Shown: piece after piece, positions 40,205-51,578 of the stretch
Position numbering within the stretch: position 1 is the first letter of the stretch
How the letters are laid out: the number at the start of each line of letters is the position of its first letter
Position numbers and translations under genes: made by a program
Notes under the pieces: model-generated
What the model was told of the DNA's origin: nothing
What the model saw: the letters and a program-made list of their open reading frames with translations, nothing else
Databases searched by the model: none
NCBI GenBank assembly: GCA_021234155.1
Contig: JAJEKV010000002.1
Span: 15,349,428 to 15,413,427, forward strand
Reading direction: 5' to 3'
DNA from: Isoetes taiwanensis
Lineage: Eukaryota > Streptophyta > Lycopodiopsida > Isoetales > Isoetaceae
DNA: 64,000 nt

Positions 40205-41960
40205 ATTAATATAGCGCGGCGCAATAAAACGTGAATAAAATGGTCTAACTTTTAACTATGATACTAAAAAGGCTTGCTAAATAAAAAATAAGGCTAAAGG
40301 CATGGAGACATCTATAAATAAAAGCTGAAGTTCCCAACTAGAGCTCCTAGTGAAGCGATTTTTACTTCCTTAAAAAGAACCGTCTCAAAGTCTAGTTTGC
40401 GAATTGGAGGGACAAGCTCTTGTAGTTCGTCCGTATGTGAGAGAAATGACCGAAAGTATAACAAGAGGTCAAACATGACTGTAGTACTTCTTAATCATCA
40501 AATCTGATTCTAAGAAAAGGCATTACTTTCCCAACGCCTTCTAATCTATTCATCTTCAATATCTTATCATTAAATAGTCACTTCTTGAGCCCCTCGCATC
40601 GAAAAGCTAGCTCGAAGAGGAACCGTAAGTTGGTTCGGACGTATCGCTGCCTTCTCTCGCGAATTGGTTTGCTCGGCTTGAGCTCCAAGGTCCATTTGGA
40701 TGGTGAGTTGTTCAATTCCTAAAAAAAATTAGGTCTTATCATTCGAATACAATGCAAATTCTTGACTTCAAAAAAGGGGAGGGGGATCTTTAAAAAATAT
40801 TAATCTGTTATCCATTTCTTTTTCGATCTCGCCAGAGAGATTTAATCTAGAAATCGTTTCCTTTTTTCTTGATTTGATTCTAGAATTATGATTACACTTC
40901 TTAAAGGAAGGAAGGAAGGAAGGAAGGTATTTTTATCGTCCACGGAGACCAATCTATCTATGGACCCAATAAAGCAAATGTCCTGATTAATGATCTCTAT
41001 CTTCAAAACCCCCGCCAAGCGCTTTCGAGGGAAAACAGGCAAAGAATCACCGGCCGACAAACCTGCTCCAACATAACAATGCAAAACACACAAATATATA
41101 CACCTCATGTACTGCACTCCATAGTGCCCGGGATTAAAGGCGTACCAGCGGGCAAAGGTGGCCTGCGACCACTACTCTCCTCAATAAAATTAATTCTGTG
41201 GGCACGAATCGGCTGGTGTGTTCATCAAGAAATGTAGGCAAGTCCTACCGCATTAAGGGAACGTGATTCCAGCCCTGGACCGATCAACTCGGGCAACCTC
41301 GAAAGTGTGAGACCATCCTCAATGGCACCTGCTCGGATAAAGACCGACAGAGCCCGTCTCCGGCGGGTTCTAATCCACCCGCTCGCCTCGAGCGCGAGAT
41401 GGTGGGCACCGTGAATGGAGGCAATGAGCCCCGCTGTGGGCAAACCGGGAACGCAGATAACCGCGGGCCCCGCCAATGCTGGCTATTGATGTGCCCTTGT
41501 AATGGGCCGCTTTGACCGCTTCTAGAGCCGGTCCTGTGAGTTTGCCAAGGAAGCAAGCTGCCCGTGTATTCCCACAAGCTATCACACCGGCTCTCGTGCA
41601 CCTCGCGACGACTGCGGTTCTCGTGACGCTCCATCCGGGCGGTAACCACCTGATCTCTTACTCCCTCCAATGTGCCCCGAGCCGCTATGCTCCATTGCCA
41701 CAAACAGAAGCCAAAAGGGAGCCAGCATCACCTATATTAACCACTTTCAAAGTGGACGTATTACGTGTCTATCAAGGGTCGTCACCGGGCAAGAATCCAG
41801 CTTCCCGCAGCTAACTGGATAGGGGACTGGAGGTTTCACCCCATGCCCGCCGTGTCCGGCCCTTTCCTTAAAGGGCTTAAATGACTTGGTTACTAACAAT
41901 GATTTATTAAATTATGGTTTGTATTAGGATTTACCTTCCCTCCGGGCGCAAGCCTAATGA
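40205..41960 (+). repeat. Dispersed repeat, copy 2, interrupted by a LINE
   Basis: It aligns with 36380-37145 (see copy 1). The left part ends at about 40900 with 'tctagaattatgattacac' and the right part resumes at about 41910 with 'tatggtttgtattaggattt', so roughly 1 kb of LINE sequence sits between. Confidence 0.6.
40905..41885 (-). mobile_element. RTE-like LINE, 5'-truncated, (CCTT)n tail
   Basis: The plus strand starts with (AAGG)n (40905-40927), then the complement of the family terminus ('gtccacggagaccaatct' and 'atggaccc'), then about 900 bp of CpG-rich sequence. This aligns along its length with 53202-54120, which is the 3' part of a LINE whose endonuclease and RT are readable. Shared landmarks include 'ggcaagtcctaccgcattaa', 'ctcgaaagtgtga', 'gtgaatggaggcaatgag', 'gtgcacctcgcgacg' and 'gtgtctatcaagggtc'. 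Coding frames are shifted many times. The copy is 5'-truncated at about 41885. Confidence 0.75.
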
Positions 41961-43029
41961 TATTACCGCGACTTGCTCACTAGATCGATCATCGTGGTTG
42001 ATCCATATCAAGGATACGGGAGAAAGCAACATACATGTTGCAGAGAAATATGCATGGCCATCTTGATCACATGATGACAGGTAAGAAAATGTAAAATTGA
42101 ACTTTAATATATTCGAGATAATGAGGTCATATTGGCCAAAATAGAAATTTAACTTCATTACTACCAGACTCCAATTACAAGTATAATGAATAGTGTGGTT
42201 CTTACAGACACAACCATAATCCTAAATATCAGCCATTGGTTTCAATGGCTAATTATGTTCTACTCCACTATTTTTAGGAATTCTGAACTCGATTCAGTGC
42301 AAGAGCTATGCAATAAATATGGACACGTTGAAGGATGTGACAATACTGTACATGGCAGGCATCTTCAACTTTCATTTATCATGTCAAGGAGCCCATAGCT
42401 TGACAAGTTATATATAACAACCATTATGAAGGCCAAGACAATCTCCATCTGTTTTATTTGTATCGAACTTTGAATCTCTCTGCTAGTAAGAGAGAGCATA
42501 ATTTAAAAGGTCGAGCAAATCATAGATTTACAAGATTAATTATGCAGATGAATGTTTTCTGGACATAAATGTTTTCTAGTGAAATTTAGTCGGACCTTGC
42601 CCAATGTTATTTAGCCAAGATTTAAGCGGTTTGGTTTTTGCAAGATAAGAATAGAATATGATTTTATCATCCAATATAATTAATAGCTGAATAATGCAAT
42701 CTCACAAATATAACCATTTCAAATTGAATGTGGCTTTATCCTTGTGAATAAAACCAATTTATTAAAAGGAAGAGTTATAAAAAAATCAATTGTGCAAACC
42801 GAAGTTGTAAAACACAAATCCTCTCTAGTTCATCCTTAGAAATTTGATTTGCATTACAACATTTAGCATGATAACCAGGGGTTCCCTTTGTATTTTTATA
42901 TGCTTTTCAATATGGTTTTCCTACGATTTAGTGGCGTATATAATTGGATGTACTAATGCATACATTTAAAGTGTGCATACGCTTGCATCACTTTTATTGA
43001 CATTATTTAATGGTTTAGGCCCATCTATT
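41961..43029. other. AT-rich DNA, no recognised gene
   Basis: Only short ORFs (for example 42186-42398 plus). No repeat or element boundary was recognised. Confidence 0.4.
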
Positions 43030-43486
43030 CTAACAAAAATTTATGCTTCTGCCTTTACATGCAAGAGTTGAGAGCCTTCCCCTTAGGGTTTCCGGAGTTG
43101 CGTGTCTGTTGTTTGTTGCTTGCATGGACTTCGGAGTGCATTTAAAGTTGCTGGACTACAAGCAGGAAACTCTGTATTGACATCTATGCTTGTACTGCAA
43201 AAGCCCAGAAAGGAGCTTTTTAGGCAATCGGTAAGTAGTTTTGTAATTATTGGCTAGACTTATGTTCGAGGATTTAGAAATGATGGAACGCATCTGGATT
43301 CAGTATCTTCGAATCGACCTTATCATTAGTTTTCCTCGAGTAAGCAAGCACATTGTGCTCCAGTTCGCACTCGCGGGCATCTTTTGTGCTTTACCACAGC
43401 TTAGATGAGACATTATGTACCTTTTGTATTTTTATCCGATTAATAAACTTTTTGGCTTTCATCCATTAAAAAAAAAAAAAAAAAAT
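43030..43486 (+). mobile_element. Poly(A)-tailed retroposon or processed copy, 3' end
   Basis: A tract of about 18 A ends near 43486 and is preceded by 'ttaataaactttttggctttcatccatt', which contains an AATAAA signal about 25 bases before the tract. This is the layout of a reverse-transcribed polyadenylated RNA. The style of the last 40 bases resembles plant L1-type LINE ends. The upstream part has no intact ORF, and its 5' limit (about 43030) is a guess. Confidence 0.5.
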
Positions 43487-43533
43487 ACCTATATTTGATG
43501 GGTCATGGAGAACAAGTTGTCCATGCCAGAAAG

Positions 43534-43785
43534 AGGTCATTAGAAAGGAATTGTTGTTGTCTCCTATGTGGGGGTTTTTTCATCCCAGTAGTAGGGACAC
43601 ATCAGATAGTAGCATTTGTCTCTTTGGTGTGGTTTTATCCGGCTGAAAATCGTGACAAATCGGCCTCATAAGTCAAGTTTGGCCTCCCCTGACGTTAAAT
43701 ATACTTCCTTCCTTCCTTCCTTCCTTCCTTCCTATCCTTTTCTTACCAGATAGGTCATTGGAAAGGAATTGTTGTTGTCTCCTAT
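43534..43785 (+). mobile_element. RTE-like 3' end with (TTCC)n tail and 34-bp flanking direct repeats
   Basis: The insertion (43568 to about 43733) ends in 'gacgttaaatatac' plus about seven TTCC units (43704-43732). It is flanked by 34-bp direct repeats at 43534-43567 and 43752-43785 that differ at one position ('aggtcattRgaaaggaattg' and onward). The 18 bases after the tail ('cctatccttttcttaccaga') also recur right after the second repeat, so the duplication may be longer and partly tandem. This fits a target-site duplication from target-primed reverse transcription. Confidence 0.65.
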
Positions 43786-45804
43786 CATTTTCTTACCAGA
43801 TAGATCTACATCTATGGCATCCGTGACTTATGTTCATATGTTTGCCTATGAGTCCGTGTTTTATACCTATCCCAACCCCAGAAATTTGATTGTAAATATT
43901 TGAATCTGACGATGGAAATCTCCTTGACCTTAAAAGTATAGTAACTATGATATTACATCATTAATTGTAGATGGTTTAAGATACATTAATAGCATGAAAG
44001 GTTTCCGGGATTTCACCCGTCCTATCCCGCTATGTATTTCAATCATTGTTGGAATGGAAAGTGTAGGTAAAGTTTGGTTAGGGTTAATTCTGGCTTATCC
44101 GCCAATGAGATGATGCCACGTATCATAATTCTTACCTGCATTATGGAAGTTTACTTGTATTCTAAAAATTTTACCTGCATTCTGCTTTTGATTTAGTTTT
44201 ATAGAAATTTAAATGACCATGGAGTTGAACTCCTGCGGAGATCAAATCGTGCCAATGTATCAAGCAATGATTAAACTATAGATTCAAAGAATGCATTCAA
44301 GCTTTATGTGTTCCTTCAAAAAAAGCTTCAGAAAGAGCAGTTGTCCCGTGCCTTGCCAAGAAAGCACGTAAAAGACCTGCGATGCCTCCTCAGGTCAAGA
44401 AACCGCAGAGCTCTAGTAAACTCGCTTTCAAGATAAAATAGGTAATCTACGACTAAGCTTCAAAAATAGACCTGCGACCAAACAAGAGCTAAGAACCATG
44501 ATCTGCAAGCAAACAAATCTGCAAAGCTCAAGAAATAGATCTAGGACAAAACAAAAGCTAACAAACAAAAGCTAAAGAACAGATATGTCGCTGTCGTTGC
44601 AAACCGTATAGCATTGCACCATCACAAAGCATAGCCGTAGCTAGGCGCCATCGTAAAATGGTGTTGGGGTGCCATAGCCGGAGCAAGACGCCATCGCAAA
44701 GCCGAAGCAACCATAATTAACCCTAACCCAAACTTCACGTAACAATAACATCCCTTTACGCCATTTCAAGACATACTTACAACAAAATTGCAAATAAAAG
44801 GGATGTTCCTTCAGTGTCTATATTTAACTACAAGATTCGATTCGCATACTACTGGCCAAGGAATATTTCTCTCTCCAACCGCGAAAAGACGCGAAGCAGC
44901 CCAACGTGATCTCACTCGACATCCTCGAGAGGGGAAACATTGTCCCGACTCTTCACACATCTTTAGCCAAAAGGTTTGATAATTAACTTTGGTAAATGTG
45001 AGAAGTCTCTTTGATAATGGTATTGGATTCTCAATGTTGTATCTCGCTACATATGCCTAGTGGGTACATAACAAAAGAAATCGACCGTGGTCCTAAAATA
45101 TGAACAGGATCTCAAGTTTGGCGTACCACACGCCCTGCCATTGTGGTGCAATTTTTGTCCATTATTATTGATCAAATATTTTGAAATTGAATTACCGAAA
45201 AAATCTTAAAATACTAAGGAATAGTTTTTCTTTTTTGTAATGTGGCGTAAAATGAGTTGGCATTGCAAAACAAAAACCATAATTTAAATGACATAATAGT
45301 TAGTTGCGCGAATATTGCTGTTGTGGGCTAACAATGAATTGATAAATCCACAAATAATAATATAGGCCAAGGGTGTGCCTTCATGCTAAGAGCAGCGTAA
45401 TAGTCGATTGGTTTATGATCTCTTTGCAGTATATAGGGAAGAAAAGGGTTCATATTTTGAATAGGATGGCAAATCAACCATGGAGTAGGCTCCGCGACAT
45501 GTTTCATGTCTTGTGAATCTAGAATAATGTTAAAATGTTAACAATGAACTTGATATTTTTATGCTCAACCATGGAATGAGTATAAGATGACATTCTATTT
45601 GTAGGTTTAGCCAACATAGGTAGTACTACGTGGCGACACAAAAATATCAAAATGTGAATATGGAATTCTTCTCCATGAGTACATGGAGCATAGAAGTAAT
45701 GTAAATTTGACATCTATTTAACCCACAGGATCGAATGCCTATAATTGAATCGAGTAAGAGTGGCTCATGAAATCCTCGTGGTAAAAAAAAATTAAGGCTC
45801 ATTC
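43786..45804. other. AT-rich DNA, no recognised gene
   Basis: No convincing ORF. Around 44.3-44.7 kb there is a locally repetitive stretch of words such as 'aaacaaaagctaa' and 'gccatcgcaaa', probably a decayed short-period repeat. Confidence 0.35.
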
Positions 45805-46080
45805 TTCGACATGGTTCAGTGGCAGACCTTTAAACCGCCACACCCGGAGGTCACTGGTTCAAACCCGCCAATACTCAGTCTAGTAATGGGACCTTAAAAT
45901 CCATTGCCCGAGGTCACGGGTTCGCGCATGACCAACCGGTCCCGCTTGTGGTGAGACCTTAACCATATGTACCGATAATCACACGCAGCGTACCCAGCAT
46001 ATCGCTACTTCAGGGTAGTGGATCGCTTTCATGTGATATGGTGAATAAAGTGATGTAGAATACTCATGATGTGATGATGA
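45805..46080 (+). mobile_element. tRNA-derived SINE, apparently dimeric
   Basis: Box A (TGGTTCAGTGGC, 45812-45823) and box B (GGTTCAAACCC, 45856-45866) are 32 bases apart, as in tRNA genes. A second tRNA-like half follows, with 'gcccgaggtcacgggttcgc' (about 45906-45925), which repeats the 'cggaggtcactggttcaaac' part of the first half. Each half ends near a 'gggaccttaa' or 'gagaccttaa' word. The downstream unique part ends in 'gatgatgaatagaatgat' without a clear A-tail. No cloverleaf can be drawn, so it is not a tRNA gene. Confidence 0.6.
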
Positions 46081-48452
46081 ATAGAATGATCGCCCTTCAA
46101 TAAAAAGGCTCATGGTGCTTTACATGATTTGTCTGGACAAATAGGTTTCCCATGTTGGTTGTTGATTCCCGAGTGTCTTGTTCGGCTCTCCTCGTTTCTC
46201 CCAAGACTAGTTATGCATTGGCCTCTTACCAATTCCCTTCCCATGTAAATCATGTTGTTATGCAATAGAAACCCTTGAGCCATTCTACGGATTTTGCTGT
46301 GCCAGATTTGGGCAAATTCAGCGATTCCGCAGTTCATCGACAACGCATGCACGCAGAGGGCTAACTGAAGCCACTTTTCACCAATCTATGCAATAATTTT
46401 ATAAAATGTTTGCCAGCAAAATGCCTCGGAATCTCCTCTTTTTTTGGGCCATTTTATTGATTTAATCAGAGAATTAAAATCGTGGGTTCTTCCTTAGAAT
46501 TCAAAAATTGATGGAAGATTATCATTGTTGTATATATCGTACGCATGTTTATTGTGTAGCTAAACCACGGTTCGCATTGAATTATTAGTCGCATGTTTCC
46601 TCAGTGCTAAGGCAATGGTGCACGTTGACACATCTTAGGGCTAAAGTACAAACTGATCCTCATGGCATTGCAAATAAATAAATATATGGTTCCTTTGTTA
46701 CTTGTTTCCAGATAAGATTGATTGCAATTAAAAATGCATTTTAATTGGTTAAGGTTTTAATAATTTTCAATAACCATTGCAAAAATAGGTGAGTACCCAC
46801 TTAATCGTGGCACCACCATCGCAGGCTTAGCCACAAGACCCGCCACAAGACTGCGTGGATGTTAAGGAGTCAGCCGAGCAAAACCGGCACTGCACTCTGG
46901 ATGTTTTTCTGGTAGCCTCCACTACTGGAGATAAGTCGCCACGCGGCTCCTGCCATAAGTGGAAGCCACCGAGATTTAGGGAGGCTGGGCTGACCCTATG
47001 CATGCATGACAAGTTCAGCAATACGCATAAGAATTTCGTGGCGATTCAAGTGTCAGATAAATCGATTGACTCCTGGGTGGAATCCGGAGTATTTGAATCA
47101 GGGTTTGAGGCCTCTAAAACCTGTAAGCTTTAAAAAGTGCATGACCGAATTATGCCATGAAAGAAGTAAACCCAACACGCGGCTCATGGAAGCACAAACC
47201 CGCCCGAACCCTGAGAACCCTCAATGCGATTCCCTTTAACTTACATATGACTGGCTCGGGATTGAGGAGCTAGCTCTAAGCTTCTGAATAACCTCGGTCG
47301 GAAATTCCGGCAATAACTTCAGGATTGGTTCAGAATGTGAGAGGATATGGCGAGTTATCCGGCCCCAGCATAGCCGCAATCGGCACCGCACCTTTCCTTC
47401 CAGGCTTTGGTTCTCGTATTGAATTTAATAATACGGGCCTGCCATGGATTGTTCTATCCAAAATGGTTAAATCCGCACCTCTTCTCTTATGAGTTTAATT
47501 TGCCTAAAGTTTAAACAGAATGGGCTTTTAAAGCAAGCTCCAAATAGATCCTCACAATAGGACATCCTGCAAGGGCATGGTATTAACTGTCATAAAGGTT
47601 CCATTCTCGAAGCAAAGTATGAAGAGGTTAGTCTGGGACTGAGCCTATAACTGGCTAGGCTAAACCTCTGCTAAATACTTAAAAGTGGTATAACGGAGTG
47701 GGCGTAAAAATCTCATGAAGCCCAACTAACCTCCGCTAGTAGCGTATCACGAGGAACTTTACAGAACCATGAACTAAGGAGTCATTAAGCTTTTGCTAAG
47801 TAGATTGGTCATGAAGTAGTCTTCAGCGCCATACTAAACCCAACATTTGGAGCCAAGATGGTCGATGGATCGGGCATGCATGGGACTGGGATGAGCCAGA
47901 CTCTCAATCAGAGGTCACAAGCAGAACTCAGGGTCTTTATCTTCATGTCGTTTTATCTTAATCTGATACTGTCATAAAAATTTCATTAGAAGTGTCACAA
48001 GAACAAAAATGCTGAGTCAATTTTTAGGCAACACCTGTAATATGCCAAAAGAATCGTCCTCCAATAATTATCATTTCATCATAACAATAGTATTATGCTC
48101 TTAATGGGCACTAACAATTTAGATATGCACAAATAGCCAGGGATTCTCAAGGCCATGTCACGTTTATGCCCAAGAAATTGAGGCCATGTTGGAATTATTT
48201 TTGCACCATCTTGAAATTTCTCTTAGTGGGAAAATTACAAAAATGCTCCTATATTTAATAAAATAGGTGTTTGACTAAATGGTAAAAACTCCTTTGTGAC
48301 TGACCAAACATGAAAGTGGCCTTTACAAAACATACAGATAATAATGAGATCTGTCCAACAGCAGTAGGATAATCTTAAACGGAGTTGGAAGCTTCAAGTT
48401 ATAGTGCTTAAAATATGGGTTTTTAAAACCCAATCAAAAGAGCATAACTTGT
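46081..48452. other. Unclassified DNA, one GC-richer block
   Basis: The block at about 46.8-47.4 kb is GC-richer, with plus ORFs 46855-47133 and 47006-47239 that overlap in different frames and are unrecognised. It is probably transposon debris. The remainder is AT-rich without features. Confidence 0.3.
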
Positions 48453-48760
48453 GAATTTTAAATACCACTTAGATGAGTTTTGATTTCATGGAAAATCTTA
48501 TCATTAATTGCAGTACCATGTTAGCAACTTGCATTTGATGAGCCACAAAAACTATGTGGTAATCTCTTTAAAATATAAGGATGTCCCTAAACCTCCGAAT
48601 TTTAAATAATCAATTTAGGATGATTTTGATTTTGTTGGAAAGATCTTATCATGATCCTACAACAACTATCATGATTTACATCAATTATCATGAAGACACC
48701 TGTTGCAGAAACGACGTGATAACGTTTGCAAAATATAAGGACATTTTGGCAATTTTTCCT
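48453..48760 (+). repeat. Diverged tandem duplication, period about 144 bp
   Basis: Copy 1 (48453-48590) and copy 2 (48597-48760) share 'gaattttaaat', 'gattttgattt' or 'gagttttgattt', 'ggaaa...atcttatcat', a 'gtg(g/a)taa' word and 'aaaatataagga'. No coding potential. Confidence 0.6.
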
Positions 48761-49166
48761 TTCTTTTTAGTAACCCCAATCAACAATTCATAGTGTCATT
48801 AGAGAAGGGCTAAGAAACCTGAAGTACAGAACCACTCGCATCTGAGGTGCGCCGGGTTCATTCATATAAGTTCCCAACCAAAGGTAGAGGCTCTTCACGA
48901 TATTTGATGCCAGTTATGGTGTTAACTTGTGTCAAGACCATATGCATTCCAAACCTGTGATGTCAAGCAGAAAACAGAAAACGTTACATATGAATTGGCA
49001 ACATAGACTACAACATCATCAATGAAGCAATACTATAATTAGTCATTGTGCTCACATCTATTGCGATTGAGCATTGACCACACTTTAATCCAATTGTGTC
49101 TACAATCAAGTTCCTCAAGCCATCTGGCATGATTTCACATTGAACCGACAAAAACCAGTTAATGTC
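48761..49166 (-). other. 3' flank of the PORR gene
   Basis: AT-rich sequence immediately downstream of the PORR stop codon; it presumably holds the 3' untranslated region. I could not place a confident polyadenylation signal. Confidence 0.4.
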
Positions 49167-50699
49167 TCATGTATCTGCACTCAGCTTCTTCAATTCTTCA
49201 TTGTCATCATCAAGTTCAGAGTCCTCAAGTCCACTGTTTTCATCCTCAGTATCTTCATCATCGTCATTGTCCTCATCATCATCAGATTCATCATCAATCT
49301 CATCAGAAAGGTCATTACCCTCTTCAACGTTCCCAACAGTTCCTGAACCGAGCACTGCTGCTGCCCTAGAACGTGCCTTATCTTGTCCTCGCCTTATTTT
49401 CCATAGGTCGTATATGCGGTCCTTAATTGCCAGCATAGGACTCCTGTCTAACAATATTTCCCCTTTATATGCTTCTCTTAGGAATGCCGTATGCCGATCG
49501 CCTTTCGGAGAGACATAGAAAATAAAAGGATATCTATCTAGCAATTCTTCAATTCGTCCTGGTAACCTGAACTCTTTTCTGAAATGTGAGAAATGGTCTA
49601 ATATTGCTTTCTTCTCCAAGGTGAGACTCAAAAATTCATGAGCCATACCAATTAGACGTTTCAAGGATTCAGGAGACGTTGGATGAGCAGGAATATTGTC
49701 ATGGTCATATGGCGATGGAAATGGAAGAGCCTGGAAAGCTTCTAACCTGTCCAACACCTTTTGAGGTGGTGTGAAACCCTTTTTGACCATGATAGTAAAG
49801 GAATGAGGGCTAATCTCAGCGCCATCTTCCCCTAATTCCTTCTTAAGGTTCTGCAATTTCTTCTCTCTTACTGAAACAGCCAATTCAGGATCCCAAGATG
49901 CAAGTTCTAAGTAGAGACCATCATCACCTGGGATGACATGGAAGTATTCAGGATACTTATATACAAAATTTGTTTTAAAATCATCTGGAAAGCCAAAACT
50001 TCTCTTTATGTGGCCAAAATTTATTAAGTTTAGCTTTCTCTCTGGTGACATCATTAGGAGCTTCCTCACCACTGTGACCAAGTAAGGTTCATGATGTTCC
50101 CGCATTATTTTTGCCTCTTCTTCCAAAAGGTCCTCCATTTGATCACTAAACTCAAGCCAATGCACTTCATCTTCATCCTTAGTAACCTTGAAAATGCCAG
50201 GAAACCTCTTCACATATGGAGGAACCTTCCGCTTTCTCTTGAAGCCCAGAAGCTTCTTTAGCTTTCCCACAGATTGCATATCCATCACATGCATTTCCTG
50301 CTGCTGTAAGACCTCCTTCAGCAGCAAAATATACTTAATGTTGGATTCCTTTTCCAACACAGCATCAAGGGCAAAGTCACGAGCCAAACCCGGATCCCTC
50401 TTTTTCTTCTTATGATAAGACATGTATGCTTTCTGAAAATGCCATGGCTCACTAGGGACCCAATTAACTACTCCTGTTATTTGATCCCTGGACACAATTG
50501 ATCTCAAATGGGAAACATTGTAGGAGGCTCTTTGAATATGGAGAAAAATGTCAGGCATGAGTATTGAATAGAAACTAGGGACATGCCTTACAGCGCTTGA
50601 GATCTTCGGGGACGCCGATTTTCTGAACCTTATGCTTTGATTACAAGCTTCGTATCCAAGGACGCATCGAGCTGGATGTATTCGAGACCCTCTAGCCAT
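49167..50699 (-). CDS. PORR-domain protein, probable organelle intron-splicing factor
   Basis: A complete intronless gene of 510 codons. The frame is open up to a GTG at 50726, just after an in-frame stop, but the only in-frame ATG near the N-terminus is at 50699, so I start there. The first 40 or so residues are Arg/Ser-rich with one acidic residue, as in a mitochondrial or plastid transit peptide. A basic Lys patch (about 96-101) precedes the PORR domain (about 109-420). This is the plant organelle RNA-recognition domain of the WHAT'S THIS FACTOR family, whose members bind group II introns and help splice them. Three related segments stand out: 'FKRKRKVPPYVKRFPGIFKV' (about 153-172), 'FKTNFVYKYPEYFHVI' (about 241-256) and 'RIEELLDRYPFIFYVS' (about 382-397). 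Residues 459-502 form a strongly acidic Asp/Glu tail. No stops or frameshifts. The exact paralogue and the organelle cannot be decided from the sequence alone. Confidence 0.95.
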   Translation of the reverse strand: MARGSRIHPARCVLGYEACNQSIRFRKSASPKISSAVRHVPSFYSILMPDIFLHIQRASYNVSHLRSIVSRDQITGVVNWVPSEPWHFQKAYMSYHKKKKRDPGLARDFALDAVLEKESNIKYILLLKEVLQQQEMHVMDMQSVGKLKKLLGFKRKRKVPPYVKRFPGIFKVTKDEDEVHWLEFSDQMEDLLEEEAKIMREHHEPYLVTVVRKLLMMSPERKLNLINFGHIKRSFGFPDDFKTNFVYKYPEYFHVIPGDDGLYLELASWDPELAVSVREKKLQNLKKELGEDGAEISPHSFTIMVKKGFTPPQKVLDRLEAFQALPFPSPYDHDNIPAHPTSPESLKRLIGMAHEFLSLTLEKKAILDHFSHFRKEFRLPGRIEELLDRYPFIFYVSPKGDRHTAFLREAYKGEILLDRSPMLAIKDRIYDLWKIRRGQDKARSRAAAVLGSGTVGNVEEGNDLSDEIDDESDDDEDNDDDEDTEDENSGLEDSELDDDNEELKKLSADT

Positions 50700-50728
50700 G
50701 GAGTCTCGCACATGGGCGGGTCTCACTT

Positions 50729-50738
50729 AAACCCTAAA
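50729..50738. promoter_or_regulatory. Telo-box (AAACCCTAAA)
   Basis: A perfect telo-box lies 30 bases before the ATG of the PORR gene, in the leader or proximal promoter. Such motifs are enriched near the starts of plant genes for translation and organelle biogenesis, which agrees with the product. Its activity here is inferred from sequence alone. Confidence 0.6.
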
Positions 50739-51578
50739 CCTCCAAATGAAAAATCTCAGGTGGGGGATATTCGAGTATAATTTGGGCGAATGTACATTTT
50801 CTAGGTTAGGGGCGTGATTTCTTAGTGGTCGGTTCTCAAGCTTAATCTTTGTCGCTTGAAGATGCAAACCACAAGCATATGCGGTCTAATTCATTGTCAT
50901 TCGTTCCCAAACTCCTCTCTTTTTACCTCTTATATTGAACTTCGTGCTTATAGAAAGTTGCATTTGAGTGGTGCAAAATTTTATCCAAATCATGTATCGA
51001 AGATTATCACAATCTGACAATCATCCAATCAAAACTGATTAAACTCAAGAACGTGTCTCCACAGGAAGTTATCATTATTACCTACATGAGATTGACGGAA
51101 TAATGTTTCAAGCACGTATGCTAATAGCCTCACGGATAAACATGCATAACTTGAGATTAATCCCCTCTTCATCATTCGGGTTCAAAGCCTCTTTTAGCTA
51201 TGACAATAAGCTTGATATTTGTGGAATTTTGCATTTAAATGGTGTCAATATCCTACAGTACAAAAAGCTTGGTTTCATTTGCTTTGGTCTACTTCATGCA
51301 GCTCTCACGTCTTTCTCTGCAAAATAGCACGGTTATTTGTCATAAAGATCCCGAGCCCTATATCAAAAGGGTCGTGCTTTAACCAACTTATAAGTCCCTC
51401 AACAAGTTGTTTTCCAACCATTATCAAGCAAGAACATACTATAGATGTACCAACGATATTTTCTTATACCTACCTACCTTATACTTGGTTATGCATCCAT
51501 TCATATAGTTGCCCATCACTTACAAATTGAATTAGTTAGTGGCATGTGACATCACTTACAAAATGAATTGGATCAGTG
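50739..51578 (-). promoter_or_regulatory. Upstream region of the PORR gene
   Basis: Presumed promoter, with no other gene. Over 800 bases are AT-rich with only short ORFs. I saw no clear TATA box at a fixed distance, as is common for housekeeping organelle genes. Its upper limit is set by the 74-bp tandem repeat. Confidence 0.35.

Noticed and set aside
45812-45866. tRNA gene suggested by A and B boxes
   Set aside because: No acceptor or anticodon stem can be formed; the layout is that of a SINE.
49162-49518. 118-codon Ser-rich ORF antisense to the PORR gene
   Set aside because: It is the complement of the Asp/Glu-coding tail and has no independent support.
50700-50726. GTG start that would add nine residues to the PORR protein
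   Set aside because: Plant nuclear genes start at ATG. The first in-frame ATG is at 50699, and the extension follows an in-frame stop directly.
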